Shown here piece after piece: positions 8,768 through 16,375 of a stretch of DNA of 64,000 nt. Made by a program: the position numbers and the translations under genes. Numbering within the stretch: the first letter of the stretch is position 1; every line of letters starts with the position of its first letter. The stretch spans positions 4,233,001 through 4,297,000 of the forward strand of contig NZ_AP014637.1 of NCBI RefSeq assembly GCF_000829415.1. The letters are read 5' to 3'. Origin of the DNA: Pseudomonas sp. StFLB209 (GTDB lineage Bacteria; Pseudomonadota; Gammaproteobacteria; Pseudomonadales; Pseudomonadaceae). The notes under the pieces were generated by a model. The model had not been told where the DNA came from. It did no database searches and saw only the letters and a program-made list of their open reading frames with translations.

Positions 8768-9358
8768 ATGAACTACAGCAGCGTATTGAGCGCCGTCATT
8801 GCCGCCCTGGCCGCCGAGACCCGGGATAACACCAGCAAGCAGGCGTGGCAAAAACTGTACAACGCCGACGCCACCGGGCAGGCCGATGCCTGCGTGCTGG
8901 GCGGTGAGCGCTTTGCCGGTATCGATCCTGCGCAGATAGCGTGCTGGATGCATGCGCGTCTGCGCACACAGTTGGCGCCTTGCCATTGGCGGGTGCTGCA
9001 AGCCCGGTATGGCACGCACAAGGCCCGCAAGGTCGAAGCCATCAGCGCATTGATCGCTCAAGTCAACTGCGCAGCGCCACGGCTGTTTGTCTACAAGGCG
9101 GTAACAGCCTGGGCGATTCCGCCGCTCAAGGGGCTCAAGGCCGGCTCTCAAGGGGTGCGGCGTTCCACTGACATCATTGTTTTGCCGGACGGGTTCTACG
9201 ACATCAGCACTTGGGATACCCAAGGTTTGAGCCGCACCACCTACTGGCGTTGGAAAAAATCTGTGGAAGCCACACTGGATCAGTGGGTGGGTGAGGCTCT
9301 GGCACAGGCAGAAACTGTTTTATTGCATGAGGGCATTTTATTTTCAAAAACAGCTTGA
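8768..9358 (+). CDS. Phage-related protein, possibly late-gene regulator/antiterminator-like
   Basis: Protein of 196 residues, cytoplasmic, no signal or membrane segment. It has an Ala-rich helical N-terminus (MNYSSVLSAVIAALAAETRD), a tRxxWxK-type centre, and a C-terminal WRWKK segment suggesting nucleic-acid contact. I recognise it only loosely as a prophage-associated regulatory or antitermination-type protein, found before lysis genes in Pseudomonas prophages; I cannot name a family with certainty. It is followed by a terminator hairpin and then a holin, an order that fits a lambdoid late-control region. The ATG at 8768 is preferred over upstream in-frame codons because it starts the compositionally consistent protein. 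Confidence 0.55.
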   Translation: MNYSSVLSAVIAALAAETRDNTSKQAWQKLYNADATGQADACVLGGERFAGIDPAQIACWMHARLRTQLAPCHWRVLQARYGTHKARKVEAISALIAQVNCAAPRLFVYKAVTAWAIPPLKGLKAGSQGVRRSTDIIVLPDGFYDISTWDTQGLSRTTYWRWKKSVEATLDQWVGEALAQAETVLLHEGILFSKTA

Positions 9359-9436
9359 TTTGTTTGCAACAAAGCAATATTGTTTTCTCCATCATGTGAT
9401 CACTGCGACCGACAACCCGGTTGTGCAAATCACCAG

Positions 9437-9462
9437 AACCCGGCCATCGAGCCGGGTTTTTT
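9437..9462 (+). terminator. Hairpin terminator between phage gene and holin
   Basis: AACCCGGC-catcga-GCCGGGTT followed by TTTT. A sister hairpin with the same loop design occurs at 10037-10060. Confidence 0.85.
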
Positions 9463-9530
9463 GCGTCTGCAGGTTCGACCGGGCAACCCGTTGCCCATTT
9501 CATTGACATATTTGAACTGGAGGTCCGGAG

Positions 9531-9857
9531 ATGGAGTTTCTTCATCGCCTGTTCGACAAGGCCGAATGGGCGTTGGCCGGGCTGATCGGCGCCGTGGTCG
9601 CCAGTTGGTGGCACAAGGACGACCTGACCAGCCTGCGCGCCTGGGTCATCTTTCTGGTAACCGGCGTGGCCTGCGCGCTGTATCTCACCGGCATGCTCAG
9701 CGACTATCTGGGCGTAACCGAGCCAAACAACGTTGTCGGCGTCGGCTTTTTGCTTGGCAGCTTCGGCGGCGCAGCCATGGCCGCCATCCACCGGGCGATC
9801 AAGGCTGCTGACCTGTGGGCACTGATTCGTCAGAAGTTCGGCGGCGGTAACCGCTAA
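9531..9857 (+). CDS. Phage holin-like membrane protein
   Basis: Protein of 108 residues with three likely membrane segments: about 13-26 (WALAGLIGAVVASWW), 36-57 (AWVIFLVTGVACALYLTGML) and 68-90 (VVGVGFLLGSFGGAAMAAI), and a basic C-terminal tail (RQKFGGGNR). Size, three-segment topology and a location behind a phage regulatory gene fit a class I holin that forms the lysis pore. The ATG has an excellent GGAGGTCCGGAG upstream. Its stop codon TAA is also the left flank of the palindromic element that follows. No endolysin gene follows, so the lysis cassette is incomplete. Confidence 0.7.
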   Translation: MEFLHRLFDKAEWALAGLIGAVVASWWHKDDLTSLRAWVIFLVTGVACALYLTGMLSDYLGVTEPNNVVGVGFLLGSFGGAAMAAIHRAIKAADLWALIRQKFGGGNR

Positions 9858-9997
9858 GAGGGTGTTTACAAAATAGGCGAACGAAGGCAAGACAAGGCGA
9901 AATCGGGCGAAAAAGCGCAGTGTACATAAGTACATGAGCATTTTTAGGTCGATTTCAACGCCGTATTGCCGAGTGCAGCCATGTTGTAGACACCCTC
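9858..9997. mobile_element. 140-bp palindromic MITE-like element with TAA flanks
   Basis: The ends are inverted repeats: GAGGGTGTTTACAA on the left and TTGTAGACACCCTC on the right (one mismatch). TAA occurs directly outside both ends (9855-9857 and 9998-10000), consistent with a 3-bp target duplication; the left TAA is the holin stop. The interior is also imperfectly self-complementary (AAATCG...CGATTT; TGTACAtaagTACAtg), so the unit could fold into one long hairpin. It encodes no protein. I recall similar 140-bp elements in other Pseudomonas genomes, but this has not been checked. Confidence 0.75.
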
Positions 9998-10036
9998 TAA
10001 GTCCAGCCCAACCCTTTCATCTGCAACACCCACCCG

Positions 10037-10060
10037 TACCCGCCTTCGAGCGGGTTTTTT
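10037..10060 (+). terminator. Hairpin terminator before tail-tube remnant
   Basis: ACCCGC-cttcga-GCGGGT followed by TTTTT, about 20 nt upstream of the tail-tube start codon. Confidence 0.85.
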
Positions 10061-10080
10061 CGTTATATGGAGAGTGAAAC

Positions 10081-10437
10081 ATGAGCAAAATGGCCAACGG
10101 CTCCGCCATCGAGACCTACTACATCGAAGAAGTGAGCGGCGCGATTGCGGCCAATCCGGCCTGGAAGCCGATCCGCTTCGTCAGCTCCGGGCTGACCCCG
10201 AACATCAACCAGATCGACACCGCCGAAATGAACCAGTCCCGCCAGCGTCCGCCCAGCCGTGGCGGTACCTACAGCGTGGCCGGCGATATCGCGGTGGAGC
10301 TGTCCTTCGCCAGCTTCGATGACCTGATCCAGTCGTCTGTTATCTGGAGATCAATGAATGTCCCATATTCAACTGAGCAACACCGCACGTGCGCCTCCGC
10401 GCATACGTGTGCCCAAAAAAGCATCTGCTGGCTGTAA
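10081..10437 (+). pseudogene. Truncated phage tail tube protein
   Basis: The first 85 or so residues (MSKMANGSAIETYYIEEVSG ... VAGDIAVELSFASFDDLIQ) resemble the N-terminus of siphovirus major tail tube proteins. Similarity stops near base 10335; the rest of the frame (ending HTCAQKSICWL) is Cys/Ser-rich and phage-unlike, so the gene is cut. Intact proteins of this type are much longer. The ATG has GGAGAGTGAAAC upstream. It is a remnant of the structural region of a prophage whose head and most tail genes have been deleted. It is unlikely to be functional. Confidence 0.7.
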
Positions 10438-10477
10438 TGGCCAAAGCAATCGATCACGCACCCGACTGGCGCTATAG
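10358..10477 (+). pseudogene. Short ORF at deletion junction (possible phage fragment)
   Basis: A 39-codon frame starting MSHIQLSNTARAPPRI with GGAG 8 nt before the ATG. It overlaps the tail of the broken tail-tube frame. In siphophages a tail assembly chaperone gene often follows the tail tube, so this could be the start of such a gene, cut at its 3' end. The basic, low-complexity C-terminus and shortness make it weak. Confidence 0.25.
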
Positions 10478-10501
10478 TGGCACTTCTGACGACCCATCTT
10501 C

Positions 10502-11074
10502 ATGTGCAGGACCAGCCCTATCCCCGAACTCGCCAGTCTGTTTGCCTTCGCGCTCATTTGTCTGGTGATGGTGCTGACGCCCGGTCCGAACATGGTCTAT
10601 ATGTTCTGCGCCGCGCTGGGGATCACCGCATTGGTCATGGCGGTGCCTTATGTCTACGACGCTTTGCGTCTGGCGGGAGCCCTGTATCTGTTGTACCTGG
10701 CCTGGCAATCGGTCAGGCCAGGCGGCCGGTCGCCGTTTCAGGTCCGTGACCTGCCTAAAGACAGCCCGCGCAAGCTGTTCATGATGGGGTTCATCACCAG
10801 CCTGCTCAATCCCAAGATTGCCGTAATGTACTTGTCGTTGTTGCCGCAGTTCATCGCGCCTGAAGGCCATGGCAGTGTGCTGGCGCACTCGTTGATCCTG
10901 GGCACTACCCAGATCATAGTCAGCGTCAGCATCAACGCGCTGATCGTGTTTATGGCCGGTGCCATTGCGGTTTTCCTTGGCGAGCGTCCGCTATGGCAGG
11001 TGCTGCAACGCTGGCTGATGGGCACGGTTCTGGCCGGCCTGGCTGTGAGGATGCTGGCAGAGGGGCGGCGCTGA
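10502..11074 (+). CDS. LysE/RhtB family amino-acid exporter, apparently with an internal deletion
   Basis: Inner-membrane exporter of the LysE family, 190 residues. The family signature LTPGPNM is at about 25-31 in the first membrane helix, and the rest (RLAGALYLLYLAWQ, LLNPKIAVMYLSLLPQF, a C-terminal helix) matches well. Directly after TPGPNMVYM the sequence jumps to FCAALGITALVMAVP, which in family members belongs to the second helix; the usual intervening segment of about 25 residues (ISRSxxQGRxAGL...GVALGFxxY) is missing. Typical members are about 205-210 residues long. The frame is kept, but loss of the first cytoplasmic loop and part of a helix makes function doubtful. It lies between prophage remnants and dusA. 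Confidence 0.8.
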   Translation: MCRTSPIPELASLFAFALICLVMVLTPGPNMVYMFCAALGITALVMAVPYVYDALRLAGALYLLYLAWQSVRPGGRSPFQVRDLPKDSPRKLFMMGFITSLLNPKIAVMYLSLLPQFIAPEGHGSVLAHSLILGTTQIIVSVSINALIVFMAGAIAVFLGERPLWQVLQRWLMGTVLAGLAVRMLAEGRR

Positions 11075-11188
11075 GTGGTGGTGAGGTAGAGTCTCATGTG
11101 CTCTGCGACTTCCTGTTAAACTATGCACCTTTCGTCAGGTGTCGTTTACGTCGCCTGATCTCGCTTTCTGACGTGCCGAACTGCAACC

Positions 11189-12205
11189 GTGACTATCCAG
11201 CCCGATACCGCCGCTTCTCTCAAACCCACCAAGCCCGACCCCTCCCGCCGCTTCTCGGTGGCGCCGATGATGGATTGGACGGATCGCCATTGCCGGTACT
11301 TCCTGCGCCTGCTCTCCAAACACACCTTGCTCTACACCGAAATGGTCACTACCGGTGCGGTGTTGTTCGGTGATCGCGAGCGATTTCTCGGTCATCACGA
11401 ATCCGAACACCCGTTGGCCCTGCAACTGGGCGGCAGCAATCCGGCGGATCTGGCGGCTTGTGCACGTCTGGCCGAAGCGGCGGGGTATGACGAGGTCAAC
11501 CTGAACGTCGGTTGCCCCAGCGACCGGGTGCAGAACAACATGATCGGCGCCTGCCTGATGGGCCATCCGGCACTGGTCAGTGATTGCGTGAAGGCCATGC
11601 AGGATGCCGTGGCGATTCCGGTTACGGTCAAGCACCGGATTGGTATCAATGGTCGTGACAGTTATGAGCAACTGTGCGATTTCGTCGGCCAGGTGCGTGA
11701 GGCGGGGTGCCGCAGTTTTACCGTGCATGCGCGGATTGCGATTCTCGAAGGGCTGTCGCCCAAGGAGAACCGCGAGGTTCCGCCGCTGCGCTACGACGTG
11801 GCTGCGCAATTGAAGACTGATTTTCCAGACCTGGAAATCATCCTCAATGGCGGTATCAAGACTCTGGAAGACTGCCATGTGCACTTGCAGACCTTTGACG
11901 GCGTGATGCTGGGGCGTGAGGCTTACCATAACCCTTATCTGCTGGCCGAGGTCGATAGCCAGCTGTTTGGTGTGCAGCAGGCGCCCATCAGCCGCGCCGA
12001 GGCCATGGCGGCGTTGCGCCCTTATGTGGTCGATTATCTTGGGCGCGGTGGCAACATGCACCATATCACCCGCCACATCCTGGGCCTGGCGGTGGGTTTT
12101 CCGGGGGCGCGGCGTTTCCGGCAGATTCTCTCTACCGATATCCAGAAAGCCGAACAGCCACTGGCGCTGTTTGATCAGGCGGCGCAGATTCTGGAAGGGC
12201 GTTAA
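11189..12205 (+). CDS. dusA: tRNA-dihydrouridine(20/20a) synthase DusA
   Basis: FMN-dependent enzyme reducing uridine 20/20a in the tRNA D-loop. The TIM-barrel starts RRFSVAPMMDWTDRHCRYFL; the catalytic cysteine is C109 in NLNVGCPSDRVQNN; GGIKTLEDCHVHL and MLGREAYHNPYLL complete the flavin site. Its 338 residues are normal. The start is GTG at 11189; the first in-frame ATG lies inside the conserved APMMDW block and cannot be the start. The 5' end of dusA is a known integration site for DusA-associated integrases, which is relevant to the prophage remnant just upstream, though no integrase is present. Confidence 0.95.
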   Translation: MTIQPDTAASLKPTKPDPSRRFSVAPMMDWTDRHCRYFLRLLSKHTLLYTEMVTTGAVLFGDRERFLGHHESEHPLALQLGGSNPADLAACARLAEAAGYDEVNLNVGCPSDRVQNNMIGACLMGHPALVSDCVKAMQDAVAIPVTVKHRIGINGRDSYEQLCDFVGQVREAGCRSFTVHARIAILEGLSPKENREVPPLRYDVAAQLKTDFPDLEIILNGGIKTLEDCHVHLQTFDGVMLGREAYHNPYLLAEVDSQLFGVQQAPISRAEAMAALRPYVVDYLGRGGNMHHITRHILGLAVGFPGARRFRQILSTDIQKAEQPLALFDQAAQILEGR

Positions 12206-12383
12206 CCATGTAAGCCCGGTGTCGTCTTGTTGAGGCGGCACTGGGAAAACCGATTTACGCGCATGTACCAGCCGTTCATTTAATACCACCCCTTAAGCTT
12301 GCGCGGCTCAGGATTTCATCCCTGCCTGAGTGCGCCCGGTAATCAAGTGGGGTGGGCCGGTAATCACTATATTTCACCCGCTG

Positions 12384-12397
12384 TTGTCCTGGATCAA
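12384..12397 (+). promoter_or_regulatory. Anr/Fnr-like box upstream of the stress protein gene
   Basis: TTGTC-CTGG-ATCAA matches the Anr/Fnr consensus TTGAT-N4-ATCAA at 8 of 10 arm bases. It lies about 80 bp before the usp start codon. Pseudomonas usp genes are commonly under oxygen control by Anr, so this is a plausible activator site. The exact promoter is not resolved. Confidence 0.45.
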
Positions 12398-12474
12398 GGC
12401 GGCGCCGGAACGCGCTGGCTGCTGGTCGGGCATGGGGCTATGTTCAATACATACCCACTTGCAGGAGAGCAGTC

Positions 12475-12906
12475 ATGCACAAGGTTCTGGTTCCTTTCGA
12501 TGGTTCGGCTCACGCCCGGCATGCGCTGGACTATGTGATCAATCTGGCAGGCCAGGTCGCCCGGCCGCTGGAAGTCCATGTGCTCAACGTTCAGTCCAGC
12601 CCGATGGCTTATGGCGATTATCTGGCGCCGGACATGATCGAAGGTGTGCGGGCCGGTTTGATCAATGAGGCCATGGGCGTGCTGAACAAAGCCAGTGCGC
12701 AGCTTGATGCCAGCGGCATCGCCCATGAGGTGCATGTCGATATGGGTAATGTCGCCGAGCAGATTGCCGATGCGGTCAAGAAGCTCGGGTGTGACACTGT
12801 GGTGATGGGCACTCGTGGGCTGGGCAGCTTCGGCGGTTTGCTGTTGGGCTCGGTGGCCAACCGGGTGATCCATGATGTCTCGGTCCCGGTGGTACTGATC
12901 AAGTAG
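12475..12906 (+). CDS. Universal stress protein (UspA family)
   Basis: Single UspA domain of 143 residues, cytoplasmic. N-terminal strand MHKVLVPFDGSAHARHALDY carries the conserved Asp of the nucleotide pocket. The ATP-binding motif G-x2-G-x9-G-(S/T) is recognisable as MGTRGLGSFGGLLLGSVANRV near the C-terminus, so it belongs to the ATP-binding class. ATG preceded by CAGGAGAG. It is convergent with the receiver gene and has an Anr-like box upstream, consistent with induction at low oxygen. Confidence 0.93.
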   Translation: MHKVLVPFDGSAHARHALDYVINLAGQVARPLEVHVLNVQSSPMAYGDYLAPDMIEGVRAGLINEAMGVLNKASAQLDASGIAHEVHVDMGNVAEQIADAVKKLGCDTVVMGTRGLGSFGGLLLGSVANRVIHDVSVPVVLIK

Positions 12907-12915
12907 TCATTGCGC

Positions 12916-13380
12916 TCACTGCTGCACCGGCGTGCTGCGCGGGTGCAGCAGTTCGATGTTTTCTGCTGGTATCAACTGGCGCAGGGTTTTGTACAGCGCC
13001 CGGGTTTCCAGCAGGTTCCAGATCCGCAGCATGGTTTCCAGGGCATCGAGCGGTTTACTGATGAAGTCCCGGGCGCCGAGGGCCAGGGCGCGCAAGCGTG
13101 TATCGCGGGTCGCATCGGCGGTCAGGACCAGAATCGGCAGGTAGTGATTGGCCGGAATGCGCCGATTCAGCTGTTCCAGCACCGCGAAGCCGTCGAACTC
13201 CGGCATGTGCAGGTCGAGTATCACCAGGTCGGGCTCAAAACTGTTGAACAGGTCCAGGGTGCGAAGCGGTTCGGTGCTGCTCAGCACGTTGCGCAGGCCT
13301 TCACGCGCGAGTAACTGTTCCATCAGATCGAGGTTGGGACGTTGATCGTCGATGATCAGAATTCGGAAATCTCCGTTCAT
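12916..13380 (-). CDS. Single-domain response regulator (receiver)
   Basis: Protein of 154 residues consisting of a receiver domain (about 5-125) plus a short helical tail (LETRALYKTLRQLIPAENIELL). Acidic D11/D12, phospho-acceptor D56 in LVILDLHMPE and K109 in DFISKPLD are present. There is no output domain. It is the last gene of a four-gene signalling operon; its ATG overlaps the stop of the hybrid kinase by four bases. It may be a terminal phospho-acceptor or phosphate sink for that kinase, or act through protein contact. Such receivers with a helical tail resemble the N-terminus of RpfG-type proteins but lack HD-GYP. Confidence 0.88.
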   Translation of the reverse strand: MNGDFRILIIDDQRPNLDLMEQLLAREGLRNVLSSTEPLRTLDLFNSFEPDLVILDLHMPEFDGFAVLEQLNRRIPANHYLPILVLTADATRDTRLRALALGARDFISKPLDALETMLRIWNLLETRALYKTLRQLIPAENIELLHPRSTPVQQ

Positions 13381-15725
13381 GCAGGCTCCGGTAGATACTG
13401 GTCCAGGTGATCGAGAAACGCCGGGATGTGCAGCGGCTTGGTGAGAATCGCGCTGGCACCGGCGGCACGCAAGGCGCTTTGGGTCAGGTCGCTGGCATCA
13501 GCGGTCATCATCAGCACCGGCACATTGGCCGTGGCCGCCGACTGGCGCAGCCGCTGCAGAACTTCCAGGCCCTGCAGGTCAGGCAGGTTAACGTCCAGCA
13601 GGATCAGGTCCGGTGCATGCTGGCGTGCCAGGTCCAAGCCCAACTGGCCGAGCATGCTCGACAGCAACTGGATGCCGGGGCGGCGTTGCAGCAGGGTTTC
13701 GATCAACGCCATGCTCGACAGATTGTCTTCAATGCACAGTACCTTGCCGCGCACCGTTACGGCAGTCGGTGTCGGTGCTTCCTGACGCTGGGCGGGTGGC
13801 TGTTCGATGGTGCGCTGCGGCGCTACTTGAGCGGCAGGCAGTTGCACAATGAAGCTGCAACCCTGGCCTGGCCGGTTGTTTACCTGCAGATCGCCTTGCA
13901 TGGCTTGCAGCAGATTGCGGCTCAGCGCCAGGCCCAGACCGGTGCCTTCTACATTAGGGTCGTTACTCAGGCGTTCGAAGGGTTTGAACAGGCGATCCAG
14001 CCGCTCGACGGGAATGCCCGTGCCGGTGTCGTGGACGGTTATCGTCATGCAGCCGGGTTGTTGCGCCACCGTGATCCACACCCGACCGGCGCTGCGGTTG
14101 TATTTGATGGCATTGGATAACAGGTTGAGCAGCACTTGAATCAGGCGTTGCCGGTCTGCTGTCACACCCCAGTCCCGAGGCAGCGCCGGTGGCTCGCTCA
14201 GCTCGATCCCGGCGTCGCTTGCCATGGGCCAGACCAGGCTCAGCGCTTCCTGCAACACCTCGGTCAGGGCAACGGGTTCAGGGTTGAGGGGCAGGCGTCC
14301 GGCTTCGATGCGGGCAATGTCGAGAATCTCGTTGATCAGGGTCAGCAGATGCTGGCCGGCACGCAGGATATGCCCGACCTGAGCGCGGTGCGCGGGGCTG
14401 GCATCCATGTCCAGCAGCTGCGCGAACCCAAGGATCGAGTTGAGTGGCGTGCGCAGCTCATGGCTCATCCGCGATAAAAACTCGCTTTTGGCCCGGCTGG
14501 CACTTTCTGCTTCCTCACGGGCCGTGCGCAGGGCAATTTCAGCGCTGCGCCGGTCGGTGATATCACGGGTTATCTTCGAGAACCCGCGTAGCACACCGCT
14601 GCCATCGTATTGGGCGGTGATCACCACGCTGGCCCAGAAACGGCTGCCGTCCTGGCGGCAGCGCCAGCCTTCTTCCATGTAGTGGCCTTGGCGGGTGGCT
14701 TCGTTCAAGGCCATGGCCGGGTGATGCGGACGCTCCTCGGGCAGATAGAACAGCGAGAAGTGGCGACCGAGGATCTCCTGCTCGGTGTAGCCCTTGATGC
14801 GCTCGGCGCCGGCGTTCCAGCTGGTGACCCGGCCTTTGGTGTCCAGCGCGAAGATTCCGTAGTCCTTGACCCCGTCGATGATCAGGCGCAAGCGTTCTTC
14901 GTTGTCACGCAAGGCGCGTTCACGCTCGGCCAGTAACTGCCCGGCTTCCACCAGGCGGCTACCCAACTGGCCAATTTCATCGTTTTCAGGGGGCTGCGGA
15001 TGCAGCGGTTGGCCGAGCGCCAGGCGCTGGGCATTGCCTTGAACCTGCTGGACCCGGATGACGATACCGCGCGACAGTAACAGCACCGCGACAATCGCGC
15101 CGAACAGGCCGCAGCCGGCCGCCAACAAGGTCGACAGCAACAGCCGTTGGCGGGTGGCAGCCGCGTCGGCGGTGCGCTCGTCGAGCAGGGTGTCCTCGCG
15201 GGTACGCATCAGGCTGATGCGTTCGCGCAGCTCGTCGAGGATGTGCTTGTTCTCAACCAGAATGGCGGCAACGGCCTGGCCGTCGGCATCGTTGAGAGTG
15301 CGCAGCAAGGCCAGGCCCTCAACCTTGGTCTGGATCAGCGGCTCGATGGCTTCAAGGTGGGCGCGGATCTGCGCATCGCGCACGTTCTGATCGAGCCGTT
15401 GCAAGGCGGCGTCTATCAGCGCTTCGGCACGCAGGTAAACCGGCAGAAAGTCTTCGCGGCGGGTCAGCAGGTAGCCGCGTACGCTGGCGGCGGCTTCGGC
15501 CAGTTGGGTGTGCACGGTCTGGATATCGCCCTGCACCAGCAGCACCCGGCGTACGTCTTCTTCGGCGCGGGCGGTCTGGCGTTCGGTGGTGTAGATCAGC
15601 ACCAGTGAACAGAGCAGCAGCACCAGCGGCAGGGAAATCGCCACCAGCGCCTTGCCGCGCAAGGGCAGGTCGGCCCAGCGACTGGCCGGGCTCTGTTTGG
15701 CCGCAGCAGGCGGTTTTATGTCCAT
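13377..15725 (-). CDS. CHASE3-PAS hybrid sensor histidine kinase/response regulator
   Basis: Membrane hybrid kinase of 782 residues. Order: membrane helix (about 25-46), periplasmic CHASE3-type four-helix sensor (47-193), second helix (195-219), linker with possible HAMP character (220-270), PAS (about 275-390; GVKDYGIFALDTKGRV), HisKA with H422 in SRMSHELRTPLNS, HATPase (N box NLLSNAIKYN, G boxes DTGTGI and GTGLGLA), and a C-terminal receiver (660-780; D711 in LILLDVNLP, K763). All phosphotransfer residues are intact, so it can autophosphorylate and pass phosphate to its own receiver. It overlaps the upstream NarL-type gene by 10 bp and the downstream receiver by 4 bp. Confidence 0.93.
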   Translation of the reverse strand: MDIKPPAAAKQSPASRWADLPLRGKALVAISLPLVLLLCSLVLIYTTERQTARAEEDVRRVLLVQGDIQTVHTQLAEAAASVRGYLLTRREDFLPVYLRAEALIDAALQRLDQNVRDAQIRAHLEAIEPLIQTKVEGLALLRTLNDADGQAVAAILVENKHILDELRERISLMRTREDTLLDERTADAAATRQRLLLSTLLAAGCGLFGAIVAVLLLSRGIVIRVQQVQGNAQRLALGQPLHPQPPENDEIGQLGSRLVEAGQLLAERERALRDNEERLRLIIDGVKDYGIFALDTKGRVTSWNAGAERIKGYTEQEILGRHFSLFYLPEERPHHPAMALNEATRQGHYMEEGWRCRQDGSRFWASVVITAQYDGSGVLRGFSKITRDITDRRSAEIALRTAREEAESASRAKSEFLSRMSHELRTPLNSILGFAQLLDMDASPAHRAQVGHILRAGQHLLTLINEILDIARIEAGRLPLNPEPVALTEVLQEALSLVWPMASDAGIELSEPPALPRDWGVTADRQRLIQVLLNLLSNAIKYNRSAGRVWITVAQQPGCMTITVHDTGTGIPVERLDRLFKPFERLSNDPNVEGTGLGLALSRNLLQAMQGDLQVNNRPGQGCSFIVQLPAAQVAPQRTIEQPPAQRQEAPTPTAVTVRGKVLCIEDNLSSMALIETLLQRRPGIQLLSSMLGQLGLDLARQHAPDLILLDVNLPDLQGLEVLQRLRQSAATANVPVLMMTADASDLTQSALRAAGASAILTKPLHIPAFLDHLDQYLPEPA

Positions 15726-16375
15726 TGGCTGGGCACCAGGCCGAGCGCGACACCGCGCACCGCCGCTTGGGTGCGGTCAGCCGCACCGAGTTTGCCGATC
15801 ACCCGCTCGACGTGGGCTTTGGCCGTGCCGGTGGTGATGCCCAGGCGTTCGCCGATTTCCCGGTTGCTGCAGCCGCCGGCCACCAGTTCAAGCACCTGAC
15901 GCTCACGGGCGGTGAGGGTTTCGAGCGTCGGAGCGGCCTGTGCGCCGCGCTCGGCCATGCGCCGCAACAAGCGGGCGCTGACCGCCCCATTGAGGGCTTC
16001 TTCACCACGGGCGACCCGCTGCAGGCTGGCAATCACCTCATCACGGCTGGCGTCCTTGAGCAGATACCCCACTGCGCCGGCAGTAATCGCCGCTTCAAGA
16101 TGATCAATGCTGTCGTCCATGGTGAAAATCACCACCTTCAGCGCAGGCATGCGTTGTTGCAGCAGGCGCGCTGCCCCCAATCCATTGAGCACCGGCATGC
16201 GAATGTCGAGGATGGCAATGTCTGGTTGCAAGGCTTCGCACAGGGCTACGGCCTGCTGGCCATCACTGGCCTGGCCCACCACATCAAACTCCGGGTGCCC
16301 GGCCAGCAGCGCGACGAAACCGGTGCGGGTGACTTCGTGGTCGTCGGCCAGGACCAGGCGCAGGGGTGCAGTCAT
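15716..16375 (-). CDS. NarL/FixJ family response regulator
   Basis: Transcription factor of 219 residues: receiver (1-125; D11/D12, D57 in IAILDIRMP, K107 in YLLKDAS) and LuxR-type helix-turn-helix (about 150-212; LTARERQVLELVAGGCSNREIGERLGI and TAKAHVERVIGKLG). It is cotranscribed behind the GAF kinase, which is of the HisKA_3 class that normally pairs with NarL-type regulators, so these two form a cognate pair. Overlaps of 4 bp upstream and 10 bp downstream indicate tight coupling. Targets are unknown; the divergent NTF2-like gene is one candidate. Confidence 0.93.
   Translation of the reverse strand: MTAPLRLVLADDHEVTRTGFVALLAGHPEFDVVGQASDGQQAVALCEALQPDIAILDIRMPVLNGLGAARLLQQRMPALKVVIFTMDDSIDHLEAAITAGAVGYLLKDASRDEVIASLQRVARGEEALNGAVSARLLRRMAERGAQAAPTLETLTARERQVLELVAGGCSNREIGERLGITTGTAKAHVERVIGKLGAADRTQAAVRGVALGLVPSQWT

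Noticed and set aside
12921-12950. GC-rich stem CTGCTGCACC/GGGTGCAGCAG as terminator of usp
   Set aside because: It lies inside the 3' coding end of the convergent receiver gene and has no T-run.
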